Source: Rostratula benghalensis
Lineage: Eukaryota > Chordata > Aves > Charadriiformes > Rostratulidae
Length of the DNA stretch: 64,000 nucleotides
Direction of reading: 5' to 3'
NCBI GenBank assembly: GCA_013399305.1
Contig: VXAI01000380.1
Location: forward strand, 558,592 to 622,591
In this document: piece after piece, positions 34,401 to 49,400 of the stretch
How the letters are laid out: the number at the start of each line of letters is the position of its first letter
Position numbering within the stretch: the first letter of the stretch is position 1
Program-made: the position numbers and the translations under genes
The notes under the pieces: model-generated
The model's input: only the letters and a program-made list of their open reading frames with translations
The model's database searches: none
Told to the model about the DNA's origin: nothing

Positions 34401-37400
34401 ATCCAGCTCCTGTCGGTCACTGAGTCCAGGCTGGGACTTTTCCTGATGCCTCTGGTGACGAGATCCTCATCCTGGGAGCTTGATTCTATTTTATATAGAT
34501 TGCATGTAGTTTAGTTCATTCTAAACTCATAAATCCCCTTATCTCTTCCTCTCCTTTCTTTTTTTTTGGGGAGGAAGGGCCATCTGTCAGTCTGGTTTTG
34601 ATATATTTGGCTGAAACCACGACAGTATTATGTTTTATAAAAGTGATGGCTTTTGCACTTGGGTCCTAGGTTACCAACCCAGTTCCAAGCAGCAGTATTT
34701 TAAATGGAGTAAATTCACCGAATGCAGCAGACAGGTAGAACTCCCACAAGCAGAGTGATCAGAAAACTTACAGCTCAGAGCTAACGTAGCAAACACCAGA
34801 TTGGTAAATGGGTTAGCTTTAATGGGACGGCCTTACTAGATATTGATTTGAGTTTGAGGAAAAACCTGACACTGTTTTTCAGAAATGCTCAAAAGGCTTA
34901 ACACCAGTTGATTACCAGCAAGAGTCACAAAAGCCCTGTGGATTTTTAAAAGACTTACCACTAAATAGGCATCAGAGAGAATAGTGAAGGCAGAGAAAAG
35001 CTGTTATCCGCATTCTGAATTTGAAACTGCTTGCTTTTACTTCAAGGTTTCCTTTGTTTCATCAATTAAAGTGAAACTATGTTGATTAAAAGACTACGAA
35101 CACAGTGGTTTGTTCCCTAAGTAATTTCAGGGGAGTAGCAATGAAGTCAGTAGCAAATTCTCGATCTATTCCATGACATTTGAGGTAGGGCTAGAACATA
35201 AACATTTTTGTTGAAGCTATACATTCAATTATGCTCCCTCTGAACTACATTTAATTTGCCAGGGCACTTTTCTATAGACCACCTTTTACTCTGGGGAACA
35301 AAGTAATGATAGAGATACATTGCTTACTTGGGAAATTGCAAATTTCAATCTGTCCTCAAAGCATAAGATTTTTATAAGCTGAAGGGTCGCTCCACCAAAG
35401 GATGCAGAACATTAGCAGAAGGGAGAGGAAAGGAGAAAATGAATGGGAAAATGCAAAACCTGCAAAACTCGTACTATAAAACTCCTAGGCATAACTTGAG
35501 TGTACCAAAATTTGGTACAGACTCTTATGAGATCTGGGACATAACTGAAACCTAGCGTGGGCTAAGGCTAAGGGTGAAGGCTTTGGGCTGAAAGAGAACT
35601 GAAGCCAGAAGACTGCAGAAAAAAAAAAGCTTTTTTCATTGTGAGGGCAGACTTGGACACTGCCAAGAGAATTGGGGAATGGTCAGAGTTGGAAGGGACC
35701 TCCAGAGCTCACCCAGTCCCACTCCCCTGCTCAAGCAGGGCTGCCCAGAGCACAGCACTCAGGGCTGCATCCAGGAGGGGCTTGAAGGTCTCCAGAGAAA
35801 GGGACTCCACACCCTCCCTGGGCAGCCTCTGCCAGGGCTCTGACACCCTCACCACAAAGAAGCTTGATCTCCTTCTTTGAAGGGAACTTCCCCTCTCCCA
35901 GCTTGTGCCCATTGCCCCTCGTCCTGTCCCTGGGAACCACTGAGAAGAGTCCGGCTCCATCCTCCTTCAACCCCCCCTTCAGATCCTTGGGAGCATGAAG
36001 AAGGTCTCCCCTCAGCCTTCTCTTCTCCAGGCTCAAGAGTCCCAGCTCTCTCAGCCTTTCCTCACCAGGGAGATGCTCCAATCCCTCCAGCATCTTTGTT
36101 GCTCCCTGTCTCTCCTGAACTGGGGAGCCCAGCACTGGACACACTGTTCCAGTTGTGGCCTCCCCAGTGCAGAGCAGAGGGGGAGAATGACCTCCCTCCA
36201 CCTCCTGGCCACACTCTTCCCTACCCAGCCCAGTGAATATTTAAAGCTATTTAGACATTTGAGGTTGACTACATTTGTCCTGACTTAGTGTTACCTTTCA
36301 TAGGGATAGGTCTGCTTGGTCCATTCAGGTGTAATCTGCAACTGTCTTACCACACAGCAACTTACAGTTTATTATTTAATAAGAGAGAACATTTAATACA
36401 ATATTATTAAATTAAATTGTCAAGGTTATGTTTTTTATTTGGGTTTTTTATGAGGCACAACAGAGAACATACATATCTGCACATAAATGCTTTTTGTGTG
36501 AAACAACTTTTCTTTTGCAATGCATTCAAAACATTTCTATACTGTACAAAAATATTTTATCTTTGGTTAATTGTCTCTGAAGAAACTGGTGGAATATAAA
36601 CTGAATTTGACTTCATAATTGGAGATGGCAGTTCATAATTGTGTTCCTTGTAACTTGGACACAAAGGGATTTCACAAATTAGGAAGACCACTTATATAAG
36701 ATACGAAGGGTTTATTGTCTGCAAGTAATTATTTCATTCTTGTTTGGCCACCTGTCCTCATACGCAGTCCAGAACATACAGATTATTTTTGCTTTACTGA
36801 GACAGAATAAGATTTGAGTCTAATTTTTGTCCAGCCTTTAGGATTTCACACTAATTTAGGTAATACAAAGATTAGTTCACTTAGCCTCGGAGTAGTATGC
36901 ATCTTTTTCAGCCACTGGAATGTGCTTTCTCTTGCTCTCTAAATGAGGTTATTCACTAATAGCAACATTGAACGAATGGCACTTTGTATCACTAGTAACC
37001 TTCCTCCAGTGAAATGTACTGGATACAAATGCAATATAATTATCTACAGAAACTCCTCATGACTATTTCACCCCCCAGCTGCATGTATGACTGTTTAGTT
37101 AGCCAAGTTCTAATGCATTAATGCAAATAGCAGCAATCTCTAATAGTATGCATTATTTTCATAAACAAAATCCAAAGCAGAGTGTAAGTGCCATAAATCT
37201 TGCTTCATTTTTGTTGCATGCCTGGTAAATAGGGAAAACAACTGCCAATTACACAAAGATAATTCACCTTTTTGAATCAAACTGTGAAAAAGACTGGCTG
37301 TGGAAACAGAAAAATCTATTTGTTTATGAAAAGTCCTCACTTGGGAAAATCTGTTCTTCAGTCAAGAATTAGTCCTTCAAGTAAGTGAGATTATGCAAGC

Positions 37401-40400
37401 CTGTGCTCCTCTAGCTGGTATGCCTGCATGGCATTAACAGCCCTAGAGGATTAGAATCAGGAACTGTTGAGTAGATGTAAGCTTTTGAGAATGACAGTCT
37501 TGAAAACTTAAATTTATTTATTTATTTATTTATTTATTTTTTACAAATCAATAGTAGCTGAAGTTTCTCATGCTACTTCCTCCTACAGACTTAAATCTGA
37601 ACGTTAAGGAGCAAAAACCCAGGTAGAACATCCTCAACGATTCAGGCTTTACTTTGCCTAATCACAGAAAAATAGTTATGATTTTAACTGAAAACTGAAG
37701 TGAGGTCACAGTGTTTCAGAAAAAAATGCATGTAAATAGATTCATTGGGAATTAAAGTGGTTATGTGGAAACAAAAATAGTCTAGATTGTGTTCTCAACT
37801 GTTCAGTTCTACTATGACATGCTCACTTAAACCAACAAATTCAACTTAGTGCCCATAGTAAGGAAATCCACAAGAACAGTGCAACTCCTGCTTTATCTTT
37901 ATTAAACAGAAACAAGGATAGACAAACTAGACAACTAATCATTCTCAGGGACACAAAAAGATCCCAGCTGTCCATGTACTAATAGGCCTTCCAGTATTAA
38001 TAACTCATTTTTTTCTATTTTTCCATTCCCTTCCCTTGAATCAGTTCCAACCATAGAGATTTCTACAGTTTCCTATACTATTATTACTCTGTGACCTTGG
38101 ACTTGAACTATTTGCAACTATATGTACAAAATGAAGCTTGTTACGCGTTGACACACCGATGTAAAAATAAGTAAATGTGATCAATATGGTCTTCAAGGGT
38201 ATGGAAGAGCTTGCTAATCTAAAACAATATGCCTCCCTGACCATGCTCACTCCATACCCCCAGGATGCTTTACAAGGCACAAAGCTCCACCCATGATGAA
38301 GATGAGCTGTCTCCAAGAGAAGGTGTGAGTAAATAACTGCCATTCTGCTGGAAAATGGTGAGAAACTGTCAGGGAAATCACTGTTGACAGAGGAAAAGGG
38401 CTCAGAGTACATGACTGGGAGGACCTCTTGGAGCCTGTGATACACACCAGCCGTTGCCATTCTTAGCTCTTTTCTACAATATTACCACCATGGGACTACT
38501 GCATATGGCAGATGGTATTTTCCTGGGCAACTTCATCAAGAGAAGATGGCTTGTAATTCAGTGATTATCAATTTCACATCAGCGTTCTTTATTTTGTAAT
38601 GCTACCCTTACCCTGATTTATTGATAAGACAACATAAATTGTGAGGATTTAAAAACACTTGAAATAAAGAGTCAGTACTTAAAAGAAGAAGGGGGATTTC
38701 AACTCACTATAACACAATAAATATTAGCATGCTTTTAACCAACAAGCAAAGAGGTATCATAATGATTTTAAATCAATGTACTTACCACTTTTTTAGCATC
38801 TATATTTTGTGACTCACTTGGTTTCTGCTTTCCAAGATTTTTCATGTAACCACGAACTTCTGAATCAAAACATTCAGCTCCATAAAATGCACTGCTCCAA
38901 CCAGGACTACAGCCACAAAAGTCAGGTAGACTGGGAGACACAAGGTAGCTGTTTCCAGCTATTTTCACCAGGGTCTCTTCCACTGGCTCTATGTTTTGCT
39001 CTGCAAAGCATGGACCAGTACAACAGCCGTTGCTTTGTACGCATCGTCCCTCTTTCTCTATAGGGGTAGTATTCTGCAGCCTCCATTCCTTTTTGAAATT
39101 ATCCAAAGGTGACTCATCAAAATCCATTTCAGCTAAAGATGTATTTATCACAGGCTCAGCCTTCACATCAAAGGCTGCTTCCCCTTCTCCTAAAGAGACT
39201 GTAGGGAGGGGTAAGAAAATAATGGTTATTTGCTGCCATGCATGCTTTGTTGAACCTAAGCACTACACAAACAAAATGCAGCTATGAGACTGCTGTGTGC
39301 TCTAACAACAGTGTCAGAGGCTTATTGTGGCTCTGTGCTTTCTTTTTCTCAACTACACCATTGTAAAATGCTAAAGGCTGAAGACATTTCAGAATTATTA
39401 TACAATAGTTCAGCAATGCATTTCTGAAAGAAAGTTACAAAATATTTTCTGTGCATATACAGCACACATTTAAATGAAGCATCATACAGAAGCTTTAAAA
39501 CAAGGTGAATTACAGACCAGTGCATGCTTTAGTAAAAATCTTAGCTCTTGAGGTTTTTTCCACCTGTAAGTCTTGAAGGTTTTATTCCATACATAGGGGG
39601 CAAGAATACTCGATACAGCCAAAGGGGACATAGATCTTAAAGGTTCTCCTTCTACAGGACTCACTCCCTTGAGCTATGAAGGGACTTCTTTGCAGTTATA
39701 CCAGCTACTACCAACCTTAAGGGACAGAGGTGACAGCCAAAGGTTGGTAGGACGCTGACAGGAGATTTTATGCCTGCCAGAAGCCTCTGTTTTCACTTGA
39801 GCAATGTTCCAGGGTCTAGATATGCCACCCTGGAGTCAGACAGTCCTCAATTGCTGGTGCATAGCAATCACATACCCCATGGAAAAGTCTGGCCCTACTT
39901 TGCAAGAATCCTGAGCCAAAATGGAAAATAGTAACACAGAATAGCAGCAGCCCAAGTGCAAGTTTGCAAATTTATGTTTTGCCATAAAAGTTAACAATGC
40001 AGAGGTATAAGCTGTTCTGTAAAGAACACACAGTTTAACTTTGCTCAAAACACAGAAGTAACCATGTTTCAATGCTGAAACTTGGCTGAACTACCTTGAG
40101 AAAAAAAATACTGACACAAGAGCGACGAAATACAAGCTGTCCATAAATATATCAAGCCTAGAAAGGGTAATGGTTTTGTTATAATAATAATAATGAGATT
40201 GAGCAGTCCCAGCTCAGTTTTGAGTTCAGTTATTGAAAGACAGAATATTTTGTAAGCTTTTCAATCACAAAGTGTGCCAGGAAAAATACAAACCCCTCAC
40301 TGAAGAAGTGTGTATAAGCAGTCCACTAAAATAACCTCAATGATTGTCCTGAAATGGTGTCCAAGTGACATCAAAATGACCAAGTTTGTCATCAAAAGGC

Positions 40401-43400
40401 AAAACTATCTTGATTAAGAAATCATTTGATTCACTGTTCATTTTGCTATCTATCTTTAACAAGGCACTTCAGTGGATAGAATAGGGACAGATTCCTAGGA
40501 GATATCTAAAGACTGTTCTTTTCCACCTGTTTGTGAAAACCTTTTGGATTAAGAGATAAAAATGTCCATTTAAATCCAAAAGCAATTCCATTTCTGTATT
40601 TCTGTACAATTTTCTTTCTCAGAATTTGTAAATAATTTTATTGATAATACCATTTTCTAATTTTAATGCATTTTTTTATTTTACTGCCTAGTTTTGTTTT
40701 AATCCTAGTAAGTGAACCAGAAGGACCAGATCTGTCGCACACCCATCCTTCAGTCCACCCTCAATTTCTTCAGCAACGACCTAACGAGTCGTAAACATTT
40801 TCTAAAGTTCTTCTCTCTGCTTAGCTACGCATCTATGACACGTGGAGCTGACTCAGTGTGACTATCCCCCTTCCCTCTCCCTACCTTAAAGCACACGACC
40901 AGAACATCTACTGGATGAACAATAGAGAGCCACATGTAGCAGTTAGGATTTGGGGAGTTTTTAAATGGACACATCTGTATAAGTAAAAGTAAATGAAACG
41001 GGCATCCCAGCTCAGTGACATCTGCTCACGTCAGCTTCGTATGAAAACAGATCCCCAAGGCTTTGACAATGTTCAGATTCACTGATAACATTCATAACTG
41101 TTAAGGTGAGTGTTCTCCTGAAGATGTACTCCATGTGCTAATCTCTCAAAACTCGTGTCACTGATAGACTCCTACCACACACAAATATCTAGAAACATGA
41201 AGTCCTTTCTTACCCTCTCTCTGATCCCTGCTTGCCACAACGCTATCAGATTTCTTCAGATCTTGGAATACATTTCCACACTTTGAATCATCTGCCTCAG
41301 TTATACTGAAAATACAAGAAGATTAGGAAAAATTAATGTTTCATATAATTCTTGTGCTTACATCAGTAAAGTGAGATCTTACAAATGACTCTACTGTGTA
41401 TGTGAAGGGATAGATTTTATCTACCTCCTGAAGTTTGCACATTCACCTTCAGTTGTTAAAGTTACAAGAAAAGGTGTTCAAATTGATATTCAAGCTGATT
41501 ATTAAAAAAAAAAAAAGAAGATAAGTATTTAAAGCTTACTTTAAAGCTTACACTGAGTACGATACAGTGATTTTTCCTTACAGCCACTTGGCAAAACTCC
41601 AACAGAAGTATCAGGACACAGAGAAACAGAAGGCATCACTCCAGGCATAACTTAGTGTGCACATTCCTGTAAAGGGTTTTTCACTCAGGGTTCAACCTCT
41701 AGATAACAGTCTGACTCTAAGTCATCCCTAACAAGAATAATCATAATCTTAAATTAAAGAAGATAACAAAACCTGCTATATTTTTTGTCTAAAGAATACC
41801 AAGTCAAAAGAGTGTCAGAGAGATTCTCAGGCAGTTTTTGCACGTGATCTAAAAGCTAGACCTGTATTTTTATACTGCATAATAAATGATAATTTCCTTT
41901 TCACTCTCACTTTCAAAAACTTTACTTTGTAACAAAAGCACATATAAAGGATGACCTCTTCCTCTGTGTCAGTAATTCAGCTGGAACAGTTCAAGTTTCT
42001 ACTACCATGACGTTCAGCTCTGGGGATTTAAGAGCTTAACCTTCAACCAGTTTTCAATGGCTCCTTAAAAATCCCAGCTCAAATGGGAAATAGGCCAGAA
42101 TGTCAGGTTCTGGTGTCTGGAGGTGGCAGTCTGTTCTCTCTGAAACTTGCTGTACGGATTATGACTGAAGTTTTTCTAGTTGGTACCTACCAAGATTCTT
42201 TGTCAAAAACTTCAAATTTCTACTTTCAGATCATGACACAAAAAACAAACCCCAAATAATACAGAACTTCCACATATAAACAGATTATTGTTTGCAATAG
42301 CCTTCATTAAGAAGCTTTTATAAGTATGCTACATTTGGAGGCTGCAATAAAACAAGAATGACTTTTTTATTTTTCTGATAGATATGCCATTGAAGTTGAA
42401 ACAGTAAAAATGAGAAATACATTAAGCTGGTGTTTTCTCGCTTAACTGGCTGCTTATAAAAGACAGCCAGGAGGGACAGAGTCAAACTAAACCAGTTAAG
42501 TAAAACATTCCTAGCAAAGCTAAACTTATCTCCTTGATCTTGGGTGTAAATAGAATAACAGGATGTATAAGTACTTTAAGCAAACTGAACAGTAAGAACA
42601 ATATATTTCACTTCTGATTAAACAGCCTCTGTTAACAAGACTCCAAAGCTCTCCACCAATGGTTGAAAACAACACTGATCAGAATTAGGTTTCCATCACT
42701 AAGCTACCCTAAGATGGAGTTATACACAGTTTAGCAGAAAATGCTAAGCCATTAAGCACTAGTTGCTATGGGGCAATATTTGCTATGCTAATGTTATAGC
42801 ATAGCATTTATTTTAACATATAATTTATGCTATATATATTTAGCATATGTGATTATATTTATTTTTTATATATATAATATATATAACATAGCATATCAAT
42901 ATAGCATAGCAGTATTTGCTATGCTAATGTTATATTTTCATGAAGTATCTAATTAGATACCATGAAGATAGACCGTGATAGACTAATAGACCATGAAATT
43001 AACAGTTGGCAGGAGATAAGTAAGGATCCCTTAAGTGAAGCAGCATATCCTTTCCTGCTTCTAGGAAGTATGAAGAAAAGCATTAAATTGAACTGTATGA
43101 AAGAGAATCACACCTACCATAAACGTGAAGGTCCTTCTCCATTCACTACCTGATAGAGATTCTCCAGTAATTTTTTATCCCAGTAGAGGTCACAGAACTT
43201 CTCACAAATGTTATCAGAGAACATACCAAACTTAATTTCCTTTAAGTTTAAAATGAAGTTACCTTGTTTAAAAAAAGAAGAAAAGAAACAAAAAGAGAGA
43301 GAAAAAAGACATTCATAACAATATTCTTACACATCAACGATGATGATATACAGAAAAAAATGCACATACCCATATCAATAACTTCCACGCCGTTTTCTAG

Positions 43401-46400
43401 ATAGCCATCAAACGCAAACTCCTCTTGTAGAAGATGAACCACTTCCTGTAGTAAAGCATCACTTGTTCTGTTCTGTTCAGGCAGGACTTCAACATCAAAG
43501 AGATGAGAATTGCCTTGGTTCACTGAGGTACACGGCATGTGTCCTTCTTCAGTGAAATCACCGTCTACCTTGGTAGCACACTCAATTTCTGGGCAGTCGG
43601 TTTGAATAACTTGGTCATTTTTATCAAACTTGTGCTGTGTGTCAGAAGTCTCACAGTTTTGCACTTTGCAATGGAAAGCATGATTTTCTGTTTGCATGCT
43701 CATTTTATTACCTGCAATAGTACTTGAAAGTAGCACTGGCAAACTCTGATAGCAATCATACGCAATTCTTGAACGAAGAGGTTTATTTGGTATTTGCTCT
43801 GATACAGCTAAATGTACTGGTACAAATGTCAAAACTCTTTTCTCTGAGTCCTGCTTAAGAATGATGTTATTTATATGAAGAAAATTAGGAGATGCAGGAC
43901 AAGCCAAGGTGCTGGAAGGAACTTCAGATAAAATGCTCTTTCCCTGTAGGATATGTGAGGAACCAGATGGTGATGATAACCTAACTATAGGAGTAAACGC
44001 ATTGCCTGACTTCTGCACGTCTGAAGATACATGGGATGAGTGGTCTGGAACTTGTAAAGAACATACAGGTATTTCAGGCACAGTTTCAACTACAGCTGTG
44101 TTCGCAATACTACTGTGTTCAGAGTTTGATTTGTTGTGGTCTGAATGCTTTTCCTTTCTTGTTTCTTCATTTAATGGCTCAGAAACTGGTTTGTGAACCT
44201 CTCTGAAAAGGAAGAAAAACAATGTTTGAGAACAATTCAAATAGATTTAGCAATGAAGTCTCAAGTTTAACTTGTTACACTTCAGGATATGCTCACTTTG
44301 TTATATTTTCATGCTGTTCCAGAATAATAGGCTTAAAGTGAGTCGCCAGAGAGGTGAATGCAACAGGTAATGTAGCTTTCTCACAATTCAGAGAAATCCG
44401 GTGTGGTACTGGTCCTTTAACTGCTACAAGTTTACTTTCACTGGTAACAGGCACAAATCCTAAAAACAAAAAGACAGTTAGAAAGATGAACAATATGAAA
44501 ACTGGAAACGCAAGGTCAGTAACAATCAATTTAGACATGAAAAGAAATCGCACACCTGGCCAAGAAAATCTTTCATGGAGAATTGATCTAGAGAATACTA
44601 CAGCAAAATAAACATGTCAGCGTCTGACTGCTTACCTAGACTTGAGTCTGAAAAGTCCATTTCGTGTCTTTCGTTTTTAACTTCAAAAGCAAAATGATCT
44701 TGAGATGAGATTATTTCTTCCTCCACAGCCTAACATTAAAAATTGAAGTACAAACACAATTTATTAGCTTTTTTTTTTTATTTTGCTCAGAAAATCAATT
44801 AAATAAAATATCCAACCCCCATATAACAGCAACAACGTCATCATACCAAGGTGAGGAATTAAAAACACATGACATACAAAACTCTTAGAAGAACTAGTTG
44901 GAAACCTTGTTAATCCTCTGCTTCAAATCAGAACTTTTAGGAAATCAAAGTTTTGAACAAAGTCAAGCCCATGAATTGACTGAATGATGTGTGCATTATA
45001 TACATTCCTTTGAAACAAACAGACCACAACAACTGTGTATCAATGTCTTATGTTCTGAGAAGACGAGTGGTAAATGAAAGAAACATTATGAAATTAAATC
45101 ACTGATTCTTCACCCATGCAGATTGTGGAGTCTGGGCAACAAAATCTGGTGTGTGACCACTCCAACAGCAAGAAGTAGAGAAAAGCTATAGTTAGACTAC
45201 TTGAAAACAAATACATAAATAAAAAACCCCCAGAAAACAAATTTAACTATACTCACAGGGGACAAAGTTTTATTGGAATTCAATTTACAGAATTAATTGA
45301 AAAAATGTAGAGAATTAAAAGCCTGGTACTCTTACCTTAAAGACAGATTTATTCAACAATGCCAAAATATTTTTGCTGTTTATACCTTGTTCAAGTAAAT
45401 AACAACTGCACGTCTAAAATAAATAAAATAAATAATTTTCAGTCCATAAATAAGTTTTCAATCAAGTGAAATATTCTTGGAAAAGGACATAGTCAAGATA
45501 TGTAGTCATTTAGAAGTAATCTAAGTTTAGGAAGTCTCATGAACCTATTCGGAGCACCTTACTGACAATTTCAACACAAATTAGAAACACACCCCTCTGT
45601 GTCCCTGGGGAGGTATATTCAAAAACACCCCCAAATGTTACTGGTTATGATTTAACTAGACATCAGTCTATTATAAAAAATAGATTAATATTTTGATATT
45701 AAAATCACTAAAATGAGTCTTTAGATACAACCAGATTTCACACAGAATTGCTTAAATCTAGTAACCTTAATTGCATCAGCCAGAGAAGGTCTTTCTTCAG
45801 GGTTTTTTCTTGCCATATCCAGAAGAAGTTTTTTAAATTTTCTTGGCAATGCTAATTTGCGACTCGGTGGCAGACTGTATTTTGCAGCCATCCACAGAAG
45901 TGCAGCAACACCATAAATGCAGACCTATTGGTATAATGCAAGAGACAGGAAAGATGTAAACAGACCAAAAAAAGCCTCCTCTTCAAAACCAATTGCAGCA
46001 AATTAACCAAGAATTCCTCTCATTCCCCACAAGTAAAATTACTAGAGCTTCCAAACTACAGATCACATTTGGCTTTTGAAGATGCTGATGAAAATCCCAG
46101 GCCAATTAAAAAACTAGCTGTTACGTATGCAGGGCCAACAACAGTACCTAGTTTTCTATGGTTGCAGCAAGAGACAATTTTTCTTATCCTTTGTCTAGGA
46201 AAATTATTGAGGAAAAAGGTGATTTTAGGATCCATTTTGAAGAAATTCTTTCTCAAGTAAAAACTTAGCTTGCTGGAAGCCTGGAGTTGCACTATAAAAC
46301 CTGGCCAGCTGCAATTTACATTAAAATGTCTTGATAATTCAGCAAATAAATGGCACACAGTACCTCTAAGCTAGCCAGACCCAGTCACATTTTACAGAGA

Positions 46401-49400
46401 AGATTACACCTACCAGAAGACTGAGGAACCACACATTTATTTTATCAAGTACAGTGCTATCTGCAGCTAGATCATTTGAAGTTTCCATGATGAGGGACCT
46501 TGAAAAGTAGTTGATCTTCACAAGCTGTCTTGTTTCATTTGAAGAATTACAATTCCAGACAGAGTCAGATTTAGTTTGCTTAATGCTTAGTTTATTTATG
46601 TTAGCATGTACTAGAAATGCAATTTTGAAAATGTTAAAGCACCATGCTGCTTCACATTTCCTCTGAAACATTAAAAATGCTAAACCTAAATACAGTACTA
46701 AATTATGTGCTCTCATCATGAACCAATGTTTTCTAGCAGTCATTCGAGCCAAATGAATAGCAACGAACACAACGTAACAAGGAAGCTCACTATAAAGAAA
46801 AAAAAGCCTGTGAATCATTTGAACTATTGAAAAAAAAATACTAATAGGTACAAAACCTATTTGAAACAGGAGAAATCAGCTTCATCAAAACAATAAAAAA
46901 CCCTCTTCCCCTTAGGTTCAGAATTACAAAAGGGGTCAATAAAATAAATAAAAATGTATTTATTTAGGAAAAACTTGCCATCTGATCCAGCATATCCTTC
47001 AAGAAATGTCCTTTTACTGAGGCAGTAAGTTATTGCGACTGGCACTACACTGTCTTGAAGCACACACTCACCTGCTATTCATTAATGTTTTTATCATCTT
47101 TGGTCTGAATGCTCCTTACGGCTTATATCTATAGCTAACAGCTCTAGGGAAAATCCATTGGTTAGAGACATAATTCCTAATGTTCTCATAGAGAAATATG
47201 CCAACGGTGGTATTTTTATCCAGTCTTCCAACTGAGATTAATGTTTGGGCTTTAGCCTAGACAGTCTAATATACTGATCTGAGTGTGACCTCAAAGTCTG
47301 TTTTATTGCCAACAAACTGAAAATAATGAACCCTTATGGAAAACTACTAAATAACACATTTTTGGCAGTGACTCCAATAACTTTGAAAGACAAAATTATA
47401 TTTCAGAGGCAACAAATTTTATGGAAGATCAATATATTAAATTAAAAACCATATAGATAACCAAGAAATACTGGGAGACACAAGAAATATTATCAGAATA
47501 TTTTAAGAGTTTAGCCATAATTACCTTCTCATTATCCACATCCTCTTCTTCAATTTCAGGAGCTAAATAAAATATATCACAGGATTCTAAATGCAAAAAG
47601 AATTCAGAAACAAAAGGTAAGATATTTGCTTTCTTCTTCACTCCCTGTCAAAAGAAATATTAGCAGAGCAAACAATATATTAGTTTACCGTCAGCTTTTG
47701 GAGAGACAAAGAGCATACTTCCATGGCAGTCAATCAGCACAGAGTCCAAACATAAGACCACTGTAAAACAGCCACAAAAGGGCAAGACATAATAGATATC
47801 TGTTCTTCTCACTATTTGACACTAATAAAAATAAATTAAATAATTTTAAAAATAATTTGCAATGTCAGCAATTACCCTAAAGTATATGTAATAAATATAT
47901 TACAGAATCACAGAATTGTTAAGGTTGGAAAGGACCTCTGAGATGACCAAGTCCAACCATACACAAACCCACAACCCACTCCCTACAATCTCACTATCAA
48001 TTAAATAACACTAATGCTTAAACAGACAACACCCAATAAAGAGACAGCAGATGCATAATCACCCAAAGCAATTCTCGCAGAACAAAGATGAAAAAGTAAA
48101 CCAAAATGGGATCACAATACATAAAAGGGTTTAGAATACTGAAAGATTATTCTCTTTATACCCAGCATTGAAAAGGAAGGCCAAGAAAGGAACAAACAAA
48201 CCCAAAAAGAAATACAACAGCTAGATGTACTTTAGTCTTCTCATAAGGTACCACTAAAAGCTGGTCAATTTATCTTGAGCATGGAGTTTTTCCTCTCTTT
48301 CCTCCCCCAACCCCACCATAATACAGAGCCATTATCTGGAGACAGCTGAGACCCACATGGCCAGACCCAGAACTCCTCCAGGTGGGACAGGATACAGAGT
48401 CCAGTTTTGCTCTCCCACTGAAGCAGCATTACATGGATTAGTATTTGCACAGCCATGACATTTGCCATAGCGAGGAAAGAACTAGCTGACTTCTAAAACT
48501 ATTTCACATGATCTGAGGTCTTCAGGAACTTAACATTAAGGTAATTAAATCACATAATATAAATTCAATATAAATTCAATGATGAAAAACTTTTGGTAAG
48601 ACTGTGTGTATCTGATATCTTCACAGCATGCTATAACTTAATATGTTTCACTACAAGAAGCCAACTGGCTAGCAATGTAGTCATGCCTTTGTGGACTACC
48701 ACCAAATATGCTGGTTTCTTATTAAAAATAAAGTACTAGAAAAATGGAGTCTTACATAAATTAAAGGTTAAAACATTACATTTATTAATTATTAAATAAA
48801 ATATTGAAGAGGCCTAAGAGTAAATAAACTATTAATTTAATATTAAATAATAAACTGAAGAGGTCTAAGGGAGAAAAATAAAGTAAGAAAAAACAAGAAA
48901 TCATCATTCTGCTTTTGTAGTTACCTGTACAAAACACATCTAAATTGTTCACTATGCTTAATGTAAACAAAGGCTCGCCTACTACCTTCAATAATATTTA
49001 AACTGGACCTGGACTATACGTCTTGAAAAGCAAAGCTTTCCCAAAGGGGAAGCTTGACGAGTTATTTCTGCAGAGCAGCTCCCTTGAGAACTCGTCCTGC
49101 TCCCTGGCTTTGCTCCTCAGGGGTTAAAGCCTCTGGCCCTGGCTCTGCAGCACAGTTCACACAAACCTAATCTCCCCAAGTTCAGAACAAGAGAGAACAC
49201 TCACAAGGGTTCCCCAGAGTACCTGTGAGCAACATGTAAGCAACATCCTTTGGTAAGGAGAAAGGAAATAGGCAAAGAGTTAATGGAGGGTACAAAGAAC
49301 TTTTGTAGCAGGGTTGAATTAAAAAAGAGGCTAGCTTTGGGCTGTGCTCTCTTACCCAGAGAATTCCTGCTTAGGATAATGACAAAAGCAGAATAAGGGA

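Noticed and set aside
35731..36201. 156-codon minus-strand open frame
   Set aside because: It is the CR1 ORF2 C-terminus with no link to neighbouring exons.
43233..43242. Nearer AG acceptor for KNDC1 exon 43118-43262
   Set aside because: With the incoming phase 1 it yields an early stop; the acceptor at 43263-43264 keeps the frame and adds [12 protein letters not shown] sequence that fits the family.
46366..46818. 150-codon minus-strand open frame in a KNDC1 intron
   Set aside because: There is no domain or phase-compatible splice site pair, and KIND2 reads continuously without it. It is probably chance in AT-rich DNA.
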